64,000 nucleotides of DNA, taken from contig BEXV01000308.1 of NCBI GenBank assembly GCA_003118195.1, forward strand, positions 16,240 to 80,239, read 5' to 3'. Shown here piece by piece: positions 1-10,300 of this stretch. Positions within the stretch are counted from its first letter, which is position 1; every line of letters begins with the position of its first letter. The notes under the pieces were generated by a model. The model ran no database searches. It worked only from the letters and a program-made list of their open reading frames with translations, and was not told the DNA's origin. The position numbers and the translations under genes are program-made. The stretch is from Hemicentrotus pulcherrimus (lineage: Eukaryota; Echinodermata; Echinoidea; Camarodonta; Strongylocentrotidae).

Positions 1-30
<30 letters not shown>
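1..30 (+). repeat. (TC)n microsatellite
   Basis: Uninterrupted CT dinucleotides at the left edge, just downstream (on the minus strand) of the donor of the exon at 47-155. Confidence 0.9.
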
Positions 31-34
<4 letters not shown>

Positions 35-46
35 CACAAAGCTTAC

Positions 47-155
47 CATCTTGTCAAAGTTGACTTGTGGTTTGACACTGTTGAGGCGTTTGAGTAATGC
101 AGCATTTTCTCGGTCTATCCTCTCCTGTTCTCTATTTCTAAATGGAGCATGCAAC
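47..155 (-). CDS. CFAP97D-like coding exon 4
   Basis: 109 nt, entering in phase 2 and ending in phase 0 at donor GTAAGC (46-41). It encodes LHAPFRNREQERIDRENAAL, then LKRLNSVKPQVNFDKM. Its EN..LLKRL block resembles that of exon 3, suggesting two related helices. The coding sequence is still open here, so at least one more exon lies beyond position 1. Confidence 0.78.
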
Positions 156-3100
156 CTTTCAACGAAAGAAAAAAACGAATAAATTATCAGTGTTAAATTC
201 AACTAACTGTTTATGTGTTATGCTTTAATGCACTTATACATGTACATGTATTGCAGTCTGTCAATTCCACAGACTACTGTACATACACTGTGTATAACTG
301 ATCATTTTCTTTAACTTGATTTCTCATATTCATTTTCTTAAATTACTTTCTCAAATAGAAAAAGTTAATTTCATGACAATGAATATGTGTAAAAAGAGTA
401 CGGTAGTCTAACCTAACTAATACAGGTACATGTACATACATCAGGAGTAACAGAATCAACAATTATTTTTTGCGACATCAATTGTGGTTGTATTTCTTTG
501 CCAAAACCATTTGCAGTTTTCAATGTAACAAACATGTAAGGAAACACACAACTAGACTCTTAGACAACAATATTCACGGGTAAAATCAAATTACAGATTC
601 TTTTGTTTTACACCAAGAAAAACAAATACAAACAACTTACGGTTGAAATAAACTAGACCCTGATTTCAAATTGTCACTTTTGCAAAGTCTTCATGAATAT
701 CTTCATGATGGAAAAACTCACGTTTTGGGTTGAGCTTCACTTTCAAAGTTCCAGTTATCGACCTGACCGCCTGACCTGATGATGTTGGTGAGCTTTGCTA
801 ATAAGATGCGATTCTCATGATCGATCTGAGCTTGCTTCTCTTCCTCCGCCTGAAAATGGAATAAGTATATTTATTAAAATTTTATTTAAATTTATTTTTC
901 ACAGGATTTAAAAATATATGTCTGCACAAAGATAAGATTTGAATATTTTTCAGGGAAAAAATATTTTAGAAATTTCGGGGGCTAATTTTCAAGCTTGCTT
1001 CCATGAAAATAACACTTTTTAAATTGTTTTGCATTGAACTCTATGCACTAAATCTTGGGCTCTTTTAAGACTTTGGGGGCATTTTGGGGCATTTTGGGGC
1101 ATTTTGGAGGGCTAACTCGCCCTGAGCCCCCGTGTATTTTTTACTTGATAGTTTGAATTCTCACCTGTAGCTTCTTCATGTTGACCTGAAGATGAGGGTA
1201 CACCTTTGGCGATGAGGCATCCACCTTAGTCCTCATTCCATTTTTCTGAAAATAAAAGGAGAATGATCGATCAAAAATCATGAAATAGTCTACAGATTCA
1301 GAATCCAATTGAATATCAATATTTTTAAAAAATGAAACTACGGTGTACATGTAGGTCACAGGAATTCTGTACAAAAGGGTAGTAGGATTATACCAGGTGG
1401 CTTTGTCGAGGTATGGGGTTACCATGGCGATTCTTCACGAGAAAAAAATCATGATTTGATAGAAAAAGGATTATGAATATGATACCAATAAAACATACAC
1501 TGTATAGGGACAAATATCTTTCATTTTTATCATGTTTTTTTATATAAATGTAATCATATTTCTTCATACTGTATTATTCTCAGACTAGTGACATACAAAA
1601 GATATCACAGCTTTTGTTTTCTATTTTTTACCCAACAAAATACTGAAGTGCACTTGAAGTTTTGATATATACATGTAGGTTCAAGTACAATTTATACTAA
1701 CAAAGGCAATGATTCTAATTCAGCATACAACTTGTAATATACATGTATGCTGCATGTACAGGTAATTTGTCTTAGTTTAGTCTTGGTCAATTGATCTAAA
1801 CGAGAGCCTTCCCTACATGCATATTACATATGAGCATGACATTATACTTCTTTCCAAATCATAATTCCTCATTAAAAATGTGTAAGCTAGCTTCAGACTT
1901 TGGCAGTTTTTTTTATTGTCATAATTTGATAGAATAATTCATAAGGAACCCAGACCAAAGTCAAATCAACTAGTCACTGTTGCTAAGCAACTGCAGCACC
2001 ACACACGTACAGGTACAAGTAGTTGCTCAGGATCGGCAGAAAGGAGTTTGAGTGTTGGTGCAAATGGGGGGCCTTTGTTCGATATGTTAGTTCAGTTGAC
2101 ATTTTACATGTAGATATTTGAAGAAAGGACATTTTGTTTATTCAAACTACCGGTACTAAAAAGCTTCTTCTTATCTGTCGGTTCTTTTTTTAATATATGT
2201 TGTATACATGTCTATACCTTCAAATCAGGGACTTCAAATGAAGGAAATTAAACAAAATGTGCCTTGTGTTCATTTACTTTGATAAATAAATAAAACAAGT
2301 ACAGGTATATAAAAAATGTGTTGGTGAGTGCTGATCAACACATAAAAAGGCTCACACAATGCCACAAAAACAGAGAAGGTTCCTTCCCCGTTTTTAATCT
2401 AATTTGATGTTCACACACTCTGCCTGTTTACTGTCTGCTTACACAATGTACATGTAGAAGCCATAAAGACATTAACTCAATGTAAAAATATATTTGAATA
2501 AACACCCTTATGGCTCTCAGCACAGGGGATATTTCAAAAAGAAATGTAGCGCTGGATATCACACATGGAATTAGATTATATAGGAATTTCTTCAAGATTA
2601 TTTGATTTTTTTTCTCCTAATTTGATTATGGAGGTGTAATTTCAAATTCAAGGTCTATTTTGATTCGGTACTCCCATATTAACGTCCATATGTTCAATGT
2701 GCATGATATACACATGTATGTATCTCTTTGAATCTGAAAAGTCTATCCACAAAAAGTCAGCTAAACTGAACTATATTTTACTTTAAATTTACTCGTCAGT
2801 TCACAAGTCAAGTAAGAAAGACAAAAATGATATCATTTTTTCTTTCTCTTCATCTTTAGCATCATGCTCAGTCATCCAAGGCTAAAAAAGTGTCCTAGTT
2901 TCTTTCTATATTGGATTATTATGTGTGTACCCTTTTCAAATATTAAAATCAAAATGAAGTAAATATTTGAAAAGGGTACACACATACTTGAGGAGCCTTC
3001 ATTCATCATACAATGTACATGTACATGCGCTTCTTAGCAACTGAAGCAAGAGTGCAAAGTATTCCATCCACCTCACTTTAAAAGTTAAGCATCCTTATAA

Positions 3101-6100
3101 TTCTTTTCTACTGTACAAAGTGCACACAGATGAGCTCTTTCCTTTGCTCAAGTGGTCAGCAAATCAATCATAATGTCATGACATTGATTCCACTCTTTTG
3201 TGGGGGCATCAGGTCGCTGCTTCTGTTGAAGGGCTTTCAGTGTGAACTACATGTAATATGCCTATTGTTCATGTACTGTAGTGGCAGTTTTGCTAACAGA
3301 ATATATACATGTATCGTCTGTTGGGAGCCAGGGTGCTAAATTATTATTGTTACTATTTATTCAGTATTCTACAGAAACAATACAATTAATACACAAGAAA
3401 ATTAAGAACAAATGATTCAGCTTCCCCTGCTGCAACTCTCACAGTTGCTTGGAAGGAAAAAATAGGAATATGGAATTCCTCAGACCCTTGGGCCTTTCCC
3501 ACCGACTCCTGGAAGCCACCACAGAAAAAACCTATGAACATAAAAACAAGCGAACAACAATCATACTGATAATACAAGAATAATGATAACCTTATCTACT
3601 TTTAGACAGTTAATGCTGTTCTCGCTCTAAGAAAATAATATACAGTGCAATTATGCTGTTGAAAATGGAATATGATTTTTGAGAGACAGAAGGGCATTAC
3701 ATTGTAACTGAAAAATGTGTAGCTTTTTTGAAACGTAGGGTTAATGCCCTTCTGTCCCCAACCAGACGATATCATTTGTTCAAAGCCTACAGGATATTAA
3801 CTCATAAAAAGCTTCTTACAAAGAGTTAACAGCCTTCTGGCTCTCAGCATACACTGTACCTCCAACTTGTGCCCTATTAATTTTAGCATTGATTTTTAAA
3901 GATATTATCTGATTTTGTGTCAATGAAATTGAAAGAGCAAATTGAGCACCTGCATACACATTGTACTATTTGCTCGGGGACTGTACAAAACTGTTTGCTT
4001 GCATGTCCAGTTTGATTAAATCTGGAAGCAATCCGTAATGAATTCAGTGCAATGCACATGAATGCTGATCTTTATCAGTTTTGTTCCTGCAATCAATGAT
4101 ACAGAGTATAATGTATAATATAATATATTCCCATGATACGGCTTAAAAATATGCATGGAGCCTGAAAAGTATTAACTTGTATCATTTATACAAGTTAACC
4201 AACCTTCATAGTAAGTTTATTTCTATGAAAGCAGAATAATAGAATAAAGGGAAATATGGTGAAATTTGAAAAGAATGATGTATTAATGAAAAAGATATAA
4301 ATGTTTGAAAAACTGAATCACTAAAGCTATGCAAAATCTCATTGTGTATGTTGTGACGTTGTCACAGACAACACTCCCATCAGCTGTGTCAAAATATATT
4401 GTGGATAGATACACTGTAGATGTTCTTAGAAGTCATCTTAATATAAAAGACCCTCCTGAGCTGTGTCACACGTGACTGCATGTACTATTCCATAGACTTT
4501 TGTGTGACTTGGTGTTTATGTGTTTACTTTATTTCAAGCAATACTGTACATGTACTCAACTATGTTTTATAAATGCAAAGTATTATTATTAACTCGGCTG
4601 TAGCTGTACCCCAATAAGGCGCTAAAGCGTTTAAGGAATTTCTTCCTACCAGGTTTCTATGTACTTCACCTGGGTGGAGAGTGGCAAATGTAGATCAATG
4701 TCTTGCCACAGTGCCATGGGGCAACTATGAACCATGTGATCCAGAGTCAAATGATGCATACACTAGACCACGACACCTCTACATGTGTGTTCGAACAAAT
4801 TATGTAAATATAAATGTATAGTTGTATACTATGATCATATACTTTGGTGGTAAGCGCTTTATAAGCACCGTTTTTGTTATCGTTATTATTAGTATACAAA
4901 CTACCGGTACAGGTTTTTTGCTCTGTTCCATAGCTACAATTGACCTCTAAAGGGTACTAAAACTACTGCTATAGTGGCCAAATTCACAAAGTCCAAGAAA
5001 GAGGAAAATATCATCTGTACTGTACCTTTACCAATACACAAACATATTTTGAATTACAACTGTTTTCACAACAAACATGTACACCGTAACATACACTTAT
5101 GTGGGTACTGTATGTGTTTAGAATCATATATTTCTGATATGAATTACTCTACATGTACACAGAAAGGATCAGAGTCAAACATATATTTTTGTGAAATATT
5201 TGAGGGGGAAACAGAAAGATATTGAAATTTACATTGTAGATCTTAAAACTTTTAATGAACATTGCACATAAACCCCTCCTCCTATGATTTACATATACAT
5301 GTACAGGTACAGGTATAATGCAAGCCTACAACAATAATTCCATTTTATTGCAACGTTGGTGTTTATGGAGATGGAACTGCAGGTGTATAGTGTATTGTTT
5401 AATGATTTTATTGTCGTGTGCTTCCTGGATTCACCACTATTTCAAATATTGCTAAAACCTGACAACATGGTGAGGGAGTCATGGTGATGTCATGCACTCA
5501 TTCTAATTCACAATAATGATGAGTGTATGGGGGATCTTAAACGTTAAGGACCTTTAAAATGCCAGCACATGAGATACATGAGACAACTTTAAAATATGAT
5601 GTACTGTTGTAGTAAGCATACATGTATATATCAACCATTCAAAATATTATAATAATTTCATAAGTTTATTCAGATGTTTCTTTTTCTTTTCTTTTCATAC
5701 CATTAAAATGCAATAATAATCATATTCCTCTATATAAGTTTTCCTATGATTTCATCAATTTGGTCAATTAATCATGACAGGTGAGATCAACTTGTGATAT
5801 TTTTCTTTTACACATATCTTACATCACATGAAGATGGACTCTACTCTTACTGAAACATTTATAATATCTTTGGTTCCTGTTTATCTTAAGCCTCGGTCAC
5901 AAATGCCATTACAAACTGCTACGAACGCCGTACGAACGATTTTCAGACAATGGAAAAACAGAGAGATTCGTACAAAATTATCGTTCTTAGAACCTTTGTG
6001 ACCGTAGCATTAAAACTTGTTATAATTATTTCATACCATTCATATATATTGAATAATTACATCAAACAAGATTAATTTTAGAATTTCCTATATAACAATA

Positions 6101-8440
6101 AATGCCCCCATTTCTACATTATAAATAGCAGTTTTGTACATTTTTTGCACACATCTACATGTACAATACGGTATAATGAAATTAAGTTACAATGCCATCA
6201 GAGGAGAAAGATCTCGGCATCCTCATTGATGATGAGCTTAAGTTCCATAACCATGTGGCATATGCTGTCAAGAAAGCCAACGGAGTACTCTTTTGCATCC
6301 GTCGCAGCTTTGAGTGCAGAGACAAGTCCACAATTCCAAAGCTGTACAAAGGCATTGTCAGACCTCTCATAGATTACGAAGATTCCATATGGTACCCTCG
6401 CTTCAAGACACCCTAGTTCCACAGCCATGTGTCATGCCATCAACAAGGCCAACAGGGTCCTGATCAGCATCAGACGTGCCTTTCAGTGTCATGACACATC
6501 CATCCAAGCTGTTTAAGGGGCTAGTGCGCCCCCTCCTTGAGTACGGAAATGTAATCTGGTCGCCAAGGTACATTTCAGACGCTAAAGCTGTGGAGAGAGT
6601 ACAGAAGAGAGCAACAAAGATGATATCTACAATGAAACACCTACCTTACATAGAGAGACTTAAATGCCTGAACTTGCCATCCNCCCCCGATCCAACATTA
6701 TTTTTATGAAAATACCTACACTCGAGGAGGCAGGGTGCATGCTCCCTGTGCCCTTGGGATCCGCTAAAAACTTCCCAAAGTTTATATATGGGGGAGGGGC
6801 ACATACCCCCTGTGCCCCCTGGATTCACCACTCTTTCAAAGGTTCCAACTAACATTCAACTACAGACTGATGGAATCCAGCCCCATCATACTGTATACCG
6901 GTGTACACACACTCGCGGATGCAATTACACAATATATATACAGGTAATACCAGTAACCAAATAAGAAATTCCCAAGCAGACGATTGTCAGGGAATATTGT
7001 GATAAACTGAAAACTTGATGAGGGAGTCATGGTGATGTCATGCACTCGTTCTCATTCATAATGATGAGTGTAGGCCTACTGTATGGTGCATGGTGGCTCT
7101 TAAAAGTCAGGAATCTTTAAATGCCAGCACATGTGTATCCAGTAACATGAAATACACATAAACATTTTGAAAACCTGTTGAAGTGAACATATATATTTCA
7201 TAAGTTTCTTCAGATTTTTCTTTTTCTGTTCTTTGCATACCTTTACAATGCAATAATCAGATAATAATCATATCCCACTAAGGTTTTCTATGATTTCATC
7301 AAGTAATCATGACAAGTGAGGTCAATTAATTTACGCTTTCTTTTACACATATGTATACATTACATCCCATGAAGTTCTACATGTATATTGGACTCAATTC
7401 ATACTGAAAAATTCATGATATCTTTGGTTTCTGTTTCTCTTAAAACTTGTTATATTTCACACCATTCGTGTATATATTAAATAATAACACGATTAATTTT
7501 AAAATGTTCTATATTTAAAACAATATATGCCCTATCTGGTTATGAAAAGCACTTTAAAAAAAAAAACATTTGTAACACACACCCAGGCCCACATCCACAA
7601 AGGTAATGAAATTATGTTTCAATACCACAAGGGACCACAAATTTTCAAAACATACTTATTTTTTAAACAATGGTTGCATGGGAATATTACTATATGAATT
7701 ATAAATCATACATGTAATAACAAACCAGTTTTATTTACTACTTGGCTGTTTCATTAATTGTTTTCATATTTTCTTTTTACTTACCTTTGCGACATGCATC
7801 TGATAAGTCTTCTGATTCCATCGCTTCTGGAGGACATTGTTGGCACTGGAAAAACTGCTCCCAGTAGACATCTTGTCAATTTGTCATGCAGACAGCTCCG
7901 GTTAAATTGGTCTTTGCAGCAATCACTAAATTTGTGTTTTTCTCCTTTACTTAACCTCGTTAGTGTTTAATTAATTAACAATCAACTTATTCCAAATGCG
8001 TTTAGGAGGTTCAAAATATGTTTACATTATTACTAAAAATATGTCAATCAACGAAACTTAGACATCCATCAATTTGGAGTAAGGCACTAGTAGTACTTCC
8101 AAAATCCTCGATACTGAATAAATTTAATTGTCCAACGTTGTTTAATAGCTGTATGTAAAACATACAAGCCTAGCTGATCGCGTTCACTTGTGATACCAAC
8201 TTTATGCGGTGATGAAAGCACATCCCAAACCACTACCGCTGGTACATGTATCTCTGTGGTNATCTAAATCATACATGTAATAACAAACCAGTTTTATTTA
8301 CTCCTTTGCTGTTTCCTAAATTGTTTTCACATTTTCTTTTTACTTACCTTTGCGACATGCATCTGATAAGTCTTTTGATTCCATCTCTTCTGGAGGACAT
8401 TGTTGGCACTAGAAAAACTGCTCCCACTCCCAGTAGACAT
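47..8440 (-). CDS. CFAP97-domain protein (CFAP97D1/CFAP97D2-like), 5' part of gene, spliced
   Basis: Joined coding exons on the minus strand: 8440-8348 (or the duplicate 7871-7785), 1245-1165, 849-722 and 155-47; the gene continues beyond the left edge. Phases agree at every junction (0, 0, 2, 0) and all visible splice sites are GT-AG. The product begins with a short Ser-rich leader, then an LQKRWNQKTYQMHVAK segment, a PHLQVNMKKLQ segment, and two coiled-coil-like blocks (QIDHENRILLAKL and RIDRENAALLKRL) with GQVDNWN between them. This order (W/Y/H-rich start, VD..SP..Y.HL..N.KKLQ, E-rich, then ENRILL.K, GQVDN, REQ.R...EN...LKRL) is what I know of the small CFAP97-domain proteins linked to cilia and sperm flagella (Drosophila hemingway family). 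Function comes from the family; D1 versus D2 orthology is not resolved. The 6.5 kb intron between the first exon and 1245 holds SINE, LINE and MITE debris. Confidence 0.82.
722..849 (-). CDS. CFAP97D-like coding exon 3
   Basis: 128 nt, entering in phase 0 and leaving in phase 2. Acceptor TTTTCAG precedes 849; donor GTGAGT is at 721-716. It encodes AEEEKQAQIDHENRILLAKL and then the GQVDNWN segment. The amphipathic, charged stretch is typical of the family's helical core. Confidence 0.8.
1074..1109 (+). repeat. G-run tandem repeat, about three 12-bp units
   Basis: GGGGCATTTT repeats with runs of five, four and four G followed by GGAGGG. The plus strand could form a G-quadruplex with six-nucleotide loops; the minus (transcribed) strand is C-rich. 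It lies in the intron 56 bp downstream of the exon ending at 1165. Confidence 0.6.
1165..1245 (-). CDS. CFAP97D-like coding exon 2
   Basis: Twenty-seven codons in frame 0/0. Acceptor ATTTTCAG lies just above 1245 and the donor CAG|GTGAGA is at 1164-1159. The peptide includes RTKVDASSPKVYPHLQ followed by VNMKKLQ, the conserved core of the CFAP97 family as I know it. Confidence 0.8.
2920..2986. repeat. Perfect 25-bp inverted repeat with 17-nt loop
   Basis: Arms 2920-2944 and 2962-2986 are exact reverse complements (core GTACCCTTTTCAAATATT), separated by 17 nt. It lies in the CFAP97D-like intron. The perfect pairing suggests a recent origin. Confidence 0.85.
3685..3756. repeat. 15-bp inverted repeat, 42-nt spacer
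   Basis: GACAGAAGGGCATTA at 3685-3699 is the exact reverse complement of 3742-3756. It may be the termini of a very small fold-back element; no target duplication is clear. Confidence 0.65.
4587..4783 (-). mobile_element. tRNA-derived SINE (sea urchin SINE2-like), minus strand
   Basis: Read on the minus strand there is a degenerate tRNA-like head (GTGGTCTAGTG as A box, GGTTCATAGTT as weak B box), then a body with GGCAAGACATTGATCTAC, CACTCTCCACCCAGGTG and TTCCTT..CGC, and an AATAATA tail. The same body recurs on the plus strand at about 16558 and 45757, supporting one family. Confidence 0.75.
5890..6009. mobile_element. TTAA-flanked MITE (piggyBac-like), 120 bp
   Basis: Termini CGGTCACAAA (left) and its inverse TTTGTGACCG (right) bound a CpG-containing 120-bp insert flanked by TTAA at 5886-5889 and 6010-6013. 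The related sequence at 7440-7443 has one TTAA and no insert, giving an empty site within the same window. TTAA duplication is the hallmark of piggyBac transposition; the element is too short to code and would be mobilised in trans. Confidence 0.8.
6192..6416 (+). mobile_element. Non-LTR retrotransposon reverse-transcriptase fragment 1
   Basis: An open frame of about 74 residues with EEKDLGILIDDELKFHNHV, KKANGVLFCIRRSF and LYKGIVRPLIDYEDSIWYP is typical of the C-terminal thumb/linker part of CR1/L2/jockey-type reverse transcriptases. It ends at TAG and lacks the catalytic FADD region, so it is a 5'-truncated relic. Confidence 0.8.
6417..6682 (+). mobile_element. Non-LTR retrotransposon reverse-transcriptase fragment 2 (frameshifted)
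   Basis: A second copy of the same domain follows head to tail. It starts at the equivalent of residue 18 of fragment 1 and runs through INKANRVLISIRRAFQCHDT, one frameshift near 6505, then KLFKGLVRPLLEYGNVIWSP, VERVQKRATKMI and LPYIERLKCLNLP, up to the N at 6683. It extends further into the domain than fragment 1. Confidence 0.8.
7785..7871 (-). CDS. CFAP97D-like coding exon 1, copy 1 (duplicate)
   Basis: Twenty-nine codons from ATG (7871-7869) to donor GTAAGT (7784-7779), phase 0. It encodes MSTGSSFSSANNVLQKRW... Both the coding part and the flanks match the copy at 8348-8440. It could be an alternative first exon, a real recent duplication, or a second haplotype left in the assembly: an N at 8261 lies between the copies. 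Confidence 0.65.
8348..8440 (-). CDS. CFAP97D-like coding exon 1, copy 2 (promoter-proximal)
   Basis: Thirty-one codons from ATG (8440-8438) to donor GTAAGT (8347-8342), ending in phase 0, which joins directly to the exon at 1245. It encodes MSTGSGSSFSS... and ends ...YQMHVAK. It is nearly identical to the exon at 7785-7871 but carries six extra nucleotides (a tandem CTCCCA on the plus strand) that add two residues, Ser-Gly. The ATG is preceded by ATTGACAAG in both copies. Confidence 0.75.
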
Positions 8441-8944
8441 CTTGTCAATTTGTCATACAGGCAGCTTCTGTTAAATTGGTCTTTGCAGCAATAACTAAAT
8501 TTGTCGAAATCTAAAACCAAGTATGCTTTGTGGTTTTACACCATAACTAGGTCTCTAAAGTAGTTGTGTTCTTTCTCCTTTGGCTTTAGTGATGTTAACA
8601 TTAATCAATTAACAATCAATTAACATTCAATTTATTCCAAATGCATGTTGGAGGTTCAAATTGTGTTTACATTATTACTAAAAACATGTCAATCAAGCAA
8701 AATTAGACATCCTTCAATTTGGAGTAATGCACTAGTAGGAGTACTTCCAAATTCCTCGATACTCAATAAATAGGACAATTTAAATAGGACAATTTAGATC
8801 TCCCTGGTCCAGTGTGATGCTGTATGCATAACATACATACAATCCTGTAGCGGCACGCACAGCGGGTTTTCAGCCGATCGCGTTCACTTGATGATACCAA
8901 CTTTATGCGGTGATGTGAAGAACATCCGAAACCACTGGTTGGAC

Positions 8945-9400
8945 TTATCTTATCCGTCTTCGATTTATTCCGATATTGACGTCAAATCCTTACGCAATCT
9001 TCCACTCTGAAGCACTGAACGGTTTAACACTTCAGTCTTAATCAATATCTTTCCATTATCTGCGAGGAACTTTCAAAAAGACACCAGGAACAACTTCAAG
9101 GACTATTATCATGATTATTGATGAGCGAATGTTATCCTCTCCGCGCGCTGTAGCGATGTGGAGAAAGTTTCTATAGTTTGCGGCGTTGTTGTATACAAGC
9201 TGGCTTCTCAGTAGGGGCCCGCTTTCATGCACGCTCGCTCGCTCGAGAGTGCACCCCTGCACTTGTATAGGGCGCTCTATGGTTACCGAGCTGTGTAAAC
9301 AATGCCCATTGAAGTCTGTGATTGAAAGCTAGCACTCGCTGCGCTGCAAGAAGGAGGAAACGTTTTTACCCATTCGTGTTTCGGCTTTCCTTTTTAGGGC
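8945..9400 (-). promoter_or_regulatory. CpG-rich putative promoter region of the CFAP97D-like gene
   Basis: This stretch upstream of exon 1 copy 2 is clearly richer in CG dinucleotides (for example around 9140-9150, 9178-9185 and 9228-9245) than the surrounding AT-rich DNA. A GTTACC half-site near 9282 resembles half of an RFX X-box, which would fit a cilia gene, but no second well-spaced half-site is convincing. No TATA box is evident. The promoter call rests on position and base composition only. Confidence 0.35.
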
Positions 9401-10300
9401 CCACTCTTAAATAGTCAACTTCATGAATATGTCTTGCCCCAGTGCACCGATGTCGTTCATCGTTCAGGTTTGTCACTTATCAGAATCATCAAGAAGTTTA
9501 GGAGACCAGGCGCTATTTTTAACTTCTATAAAAATAGACGAACTCTCTTCCATACAGAGGGATATGAAAACTTTTTTCCCCCTCATTATTATTTTGCGGA
9601 CATTTTAAAGAATTTCATATCAAACTCAGAATGCTTATTATAAGATAATGTTTTGTTTTTTTTTATAAATAAAGAGAGCATTTATTTTCCTGTTGGATTA
9701 TATTTCATCGGTTATATTTACATTGTTCTGATGCCTGCTTATAAGATTTTTAGTTACCTTTGGCATGTCAAATACAATTTTAAAATTCCATTTGAAACTT
9801 TCTTAAAAGTAGGCCAAGGTATTAACAATCATGTATAAGCTTTACCCTCAAAGTTTAGCGTTTAAGCACGTCACAAAGAACACTACTTATCATTTGTATT
9901 TGCTTCTTTTTCTGAGGCTATTTGTTAATGTTTATAGAAGAATGAACTTTTGCTGAAGTACGTGTTAAACCTACACACCCCCACCAACAAATACAGGCAC
10001 AAACTACACCCACACCCACACACGCACGCACGAATAACGTTTTGCTGAATGAGTGAAAATTGAGGAGTTTTTTTCTTAGCAGACGTTGATTGATAAAAAT
10101 GAATCATTGTTAGCAGTGAACTAATTTGTAAAGAGATGGCGCCCTCGTCAAAATAGGAATTTTCAACTTCAAAGACAACCGTGGTACAGCTTCCACTGGG
10201 GCTTCACTTTAGGGAAAGAGAGAGCGAGAGAGGTTGGGGTGCCATTATCTAGCTGAAATTTTCGTTGGAAAACTTTGACGTTAAGGTTTAATCCTGGAGG
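9401..10300. other. Intergenic stretch, no supported feature
   Basis: I see no recognisable exon, repeat family or RNA gene here beyond a short CA/CCCACAC-rich patch near 9975-10030. Confidence 0.5.

Larger units (their letters stand above)
5466..7650. repeat. Diverged direct duplication (about 5466-6200 and 7015-7650)
   Basis: Matching segments include TGAGGGAGTCATGGTGATGT (5472 and 7019), AAATGCCAGCACATG (5567 and 7119), CCTATGATTTCATCAA (5743) with TCTATGATTTCATCAA (7288), and ATATCTTTGGTT..TGTTT. The two halves differ by indels, including the MITE at 5890. The RT fragments and an N at 6683 lie between them. Confidence 0.75.
1246..7784 (-). other. Long intron of the CFAP97D-like gene, repeat-rich
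   Basis: No further coding exon is needed: the first exon and the exon at 1245 join in frame 0. The intron contains an inverted-repeat hairpin (2920-2986), a second short inverted repeat (3685-3756), a minus-strand SINE (about 4587-4783), a TTAA-flanked MITE (5890-6009), LINE reverse-transcriptase fragments (6192-6682) and a diverged internal duplication (about 5466-6200 versus 7015-7650). ACATGT-type palindromes are unusually frequent throughout. Confidence 0.6.
7700..8942. repeat. Tandem duplication containing CFAP97D-like exon 1
   Basis: Segment 7700-8243 matches 8264-8942 in order: AATCATACATGTAATAACAA at both left ends, exon 1, the TTATTCCAAATGC and ACATTATTACTAAAAA..ATG blocks, then GATCGCGTTCACTTG and ACCAACTTTATGCGGTGATG at both right ends. 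A single N lies at 8261, at the junction. Confidence 0.85.
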
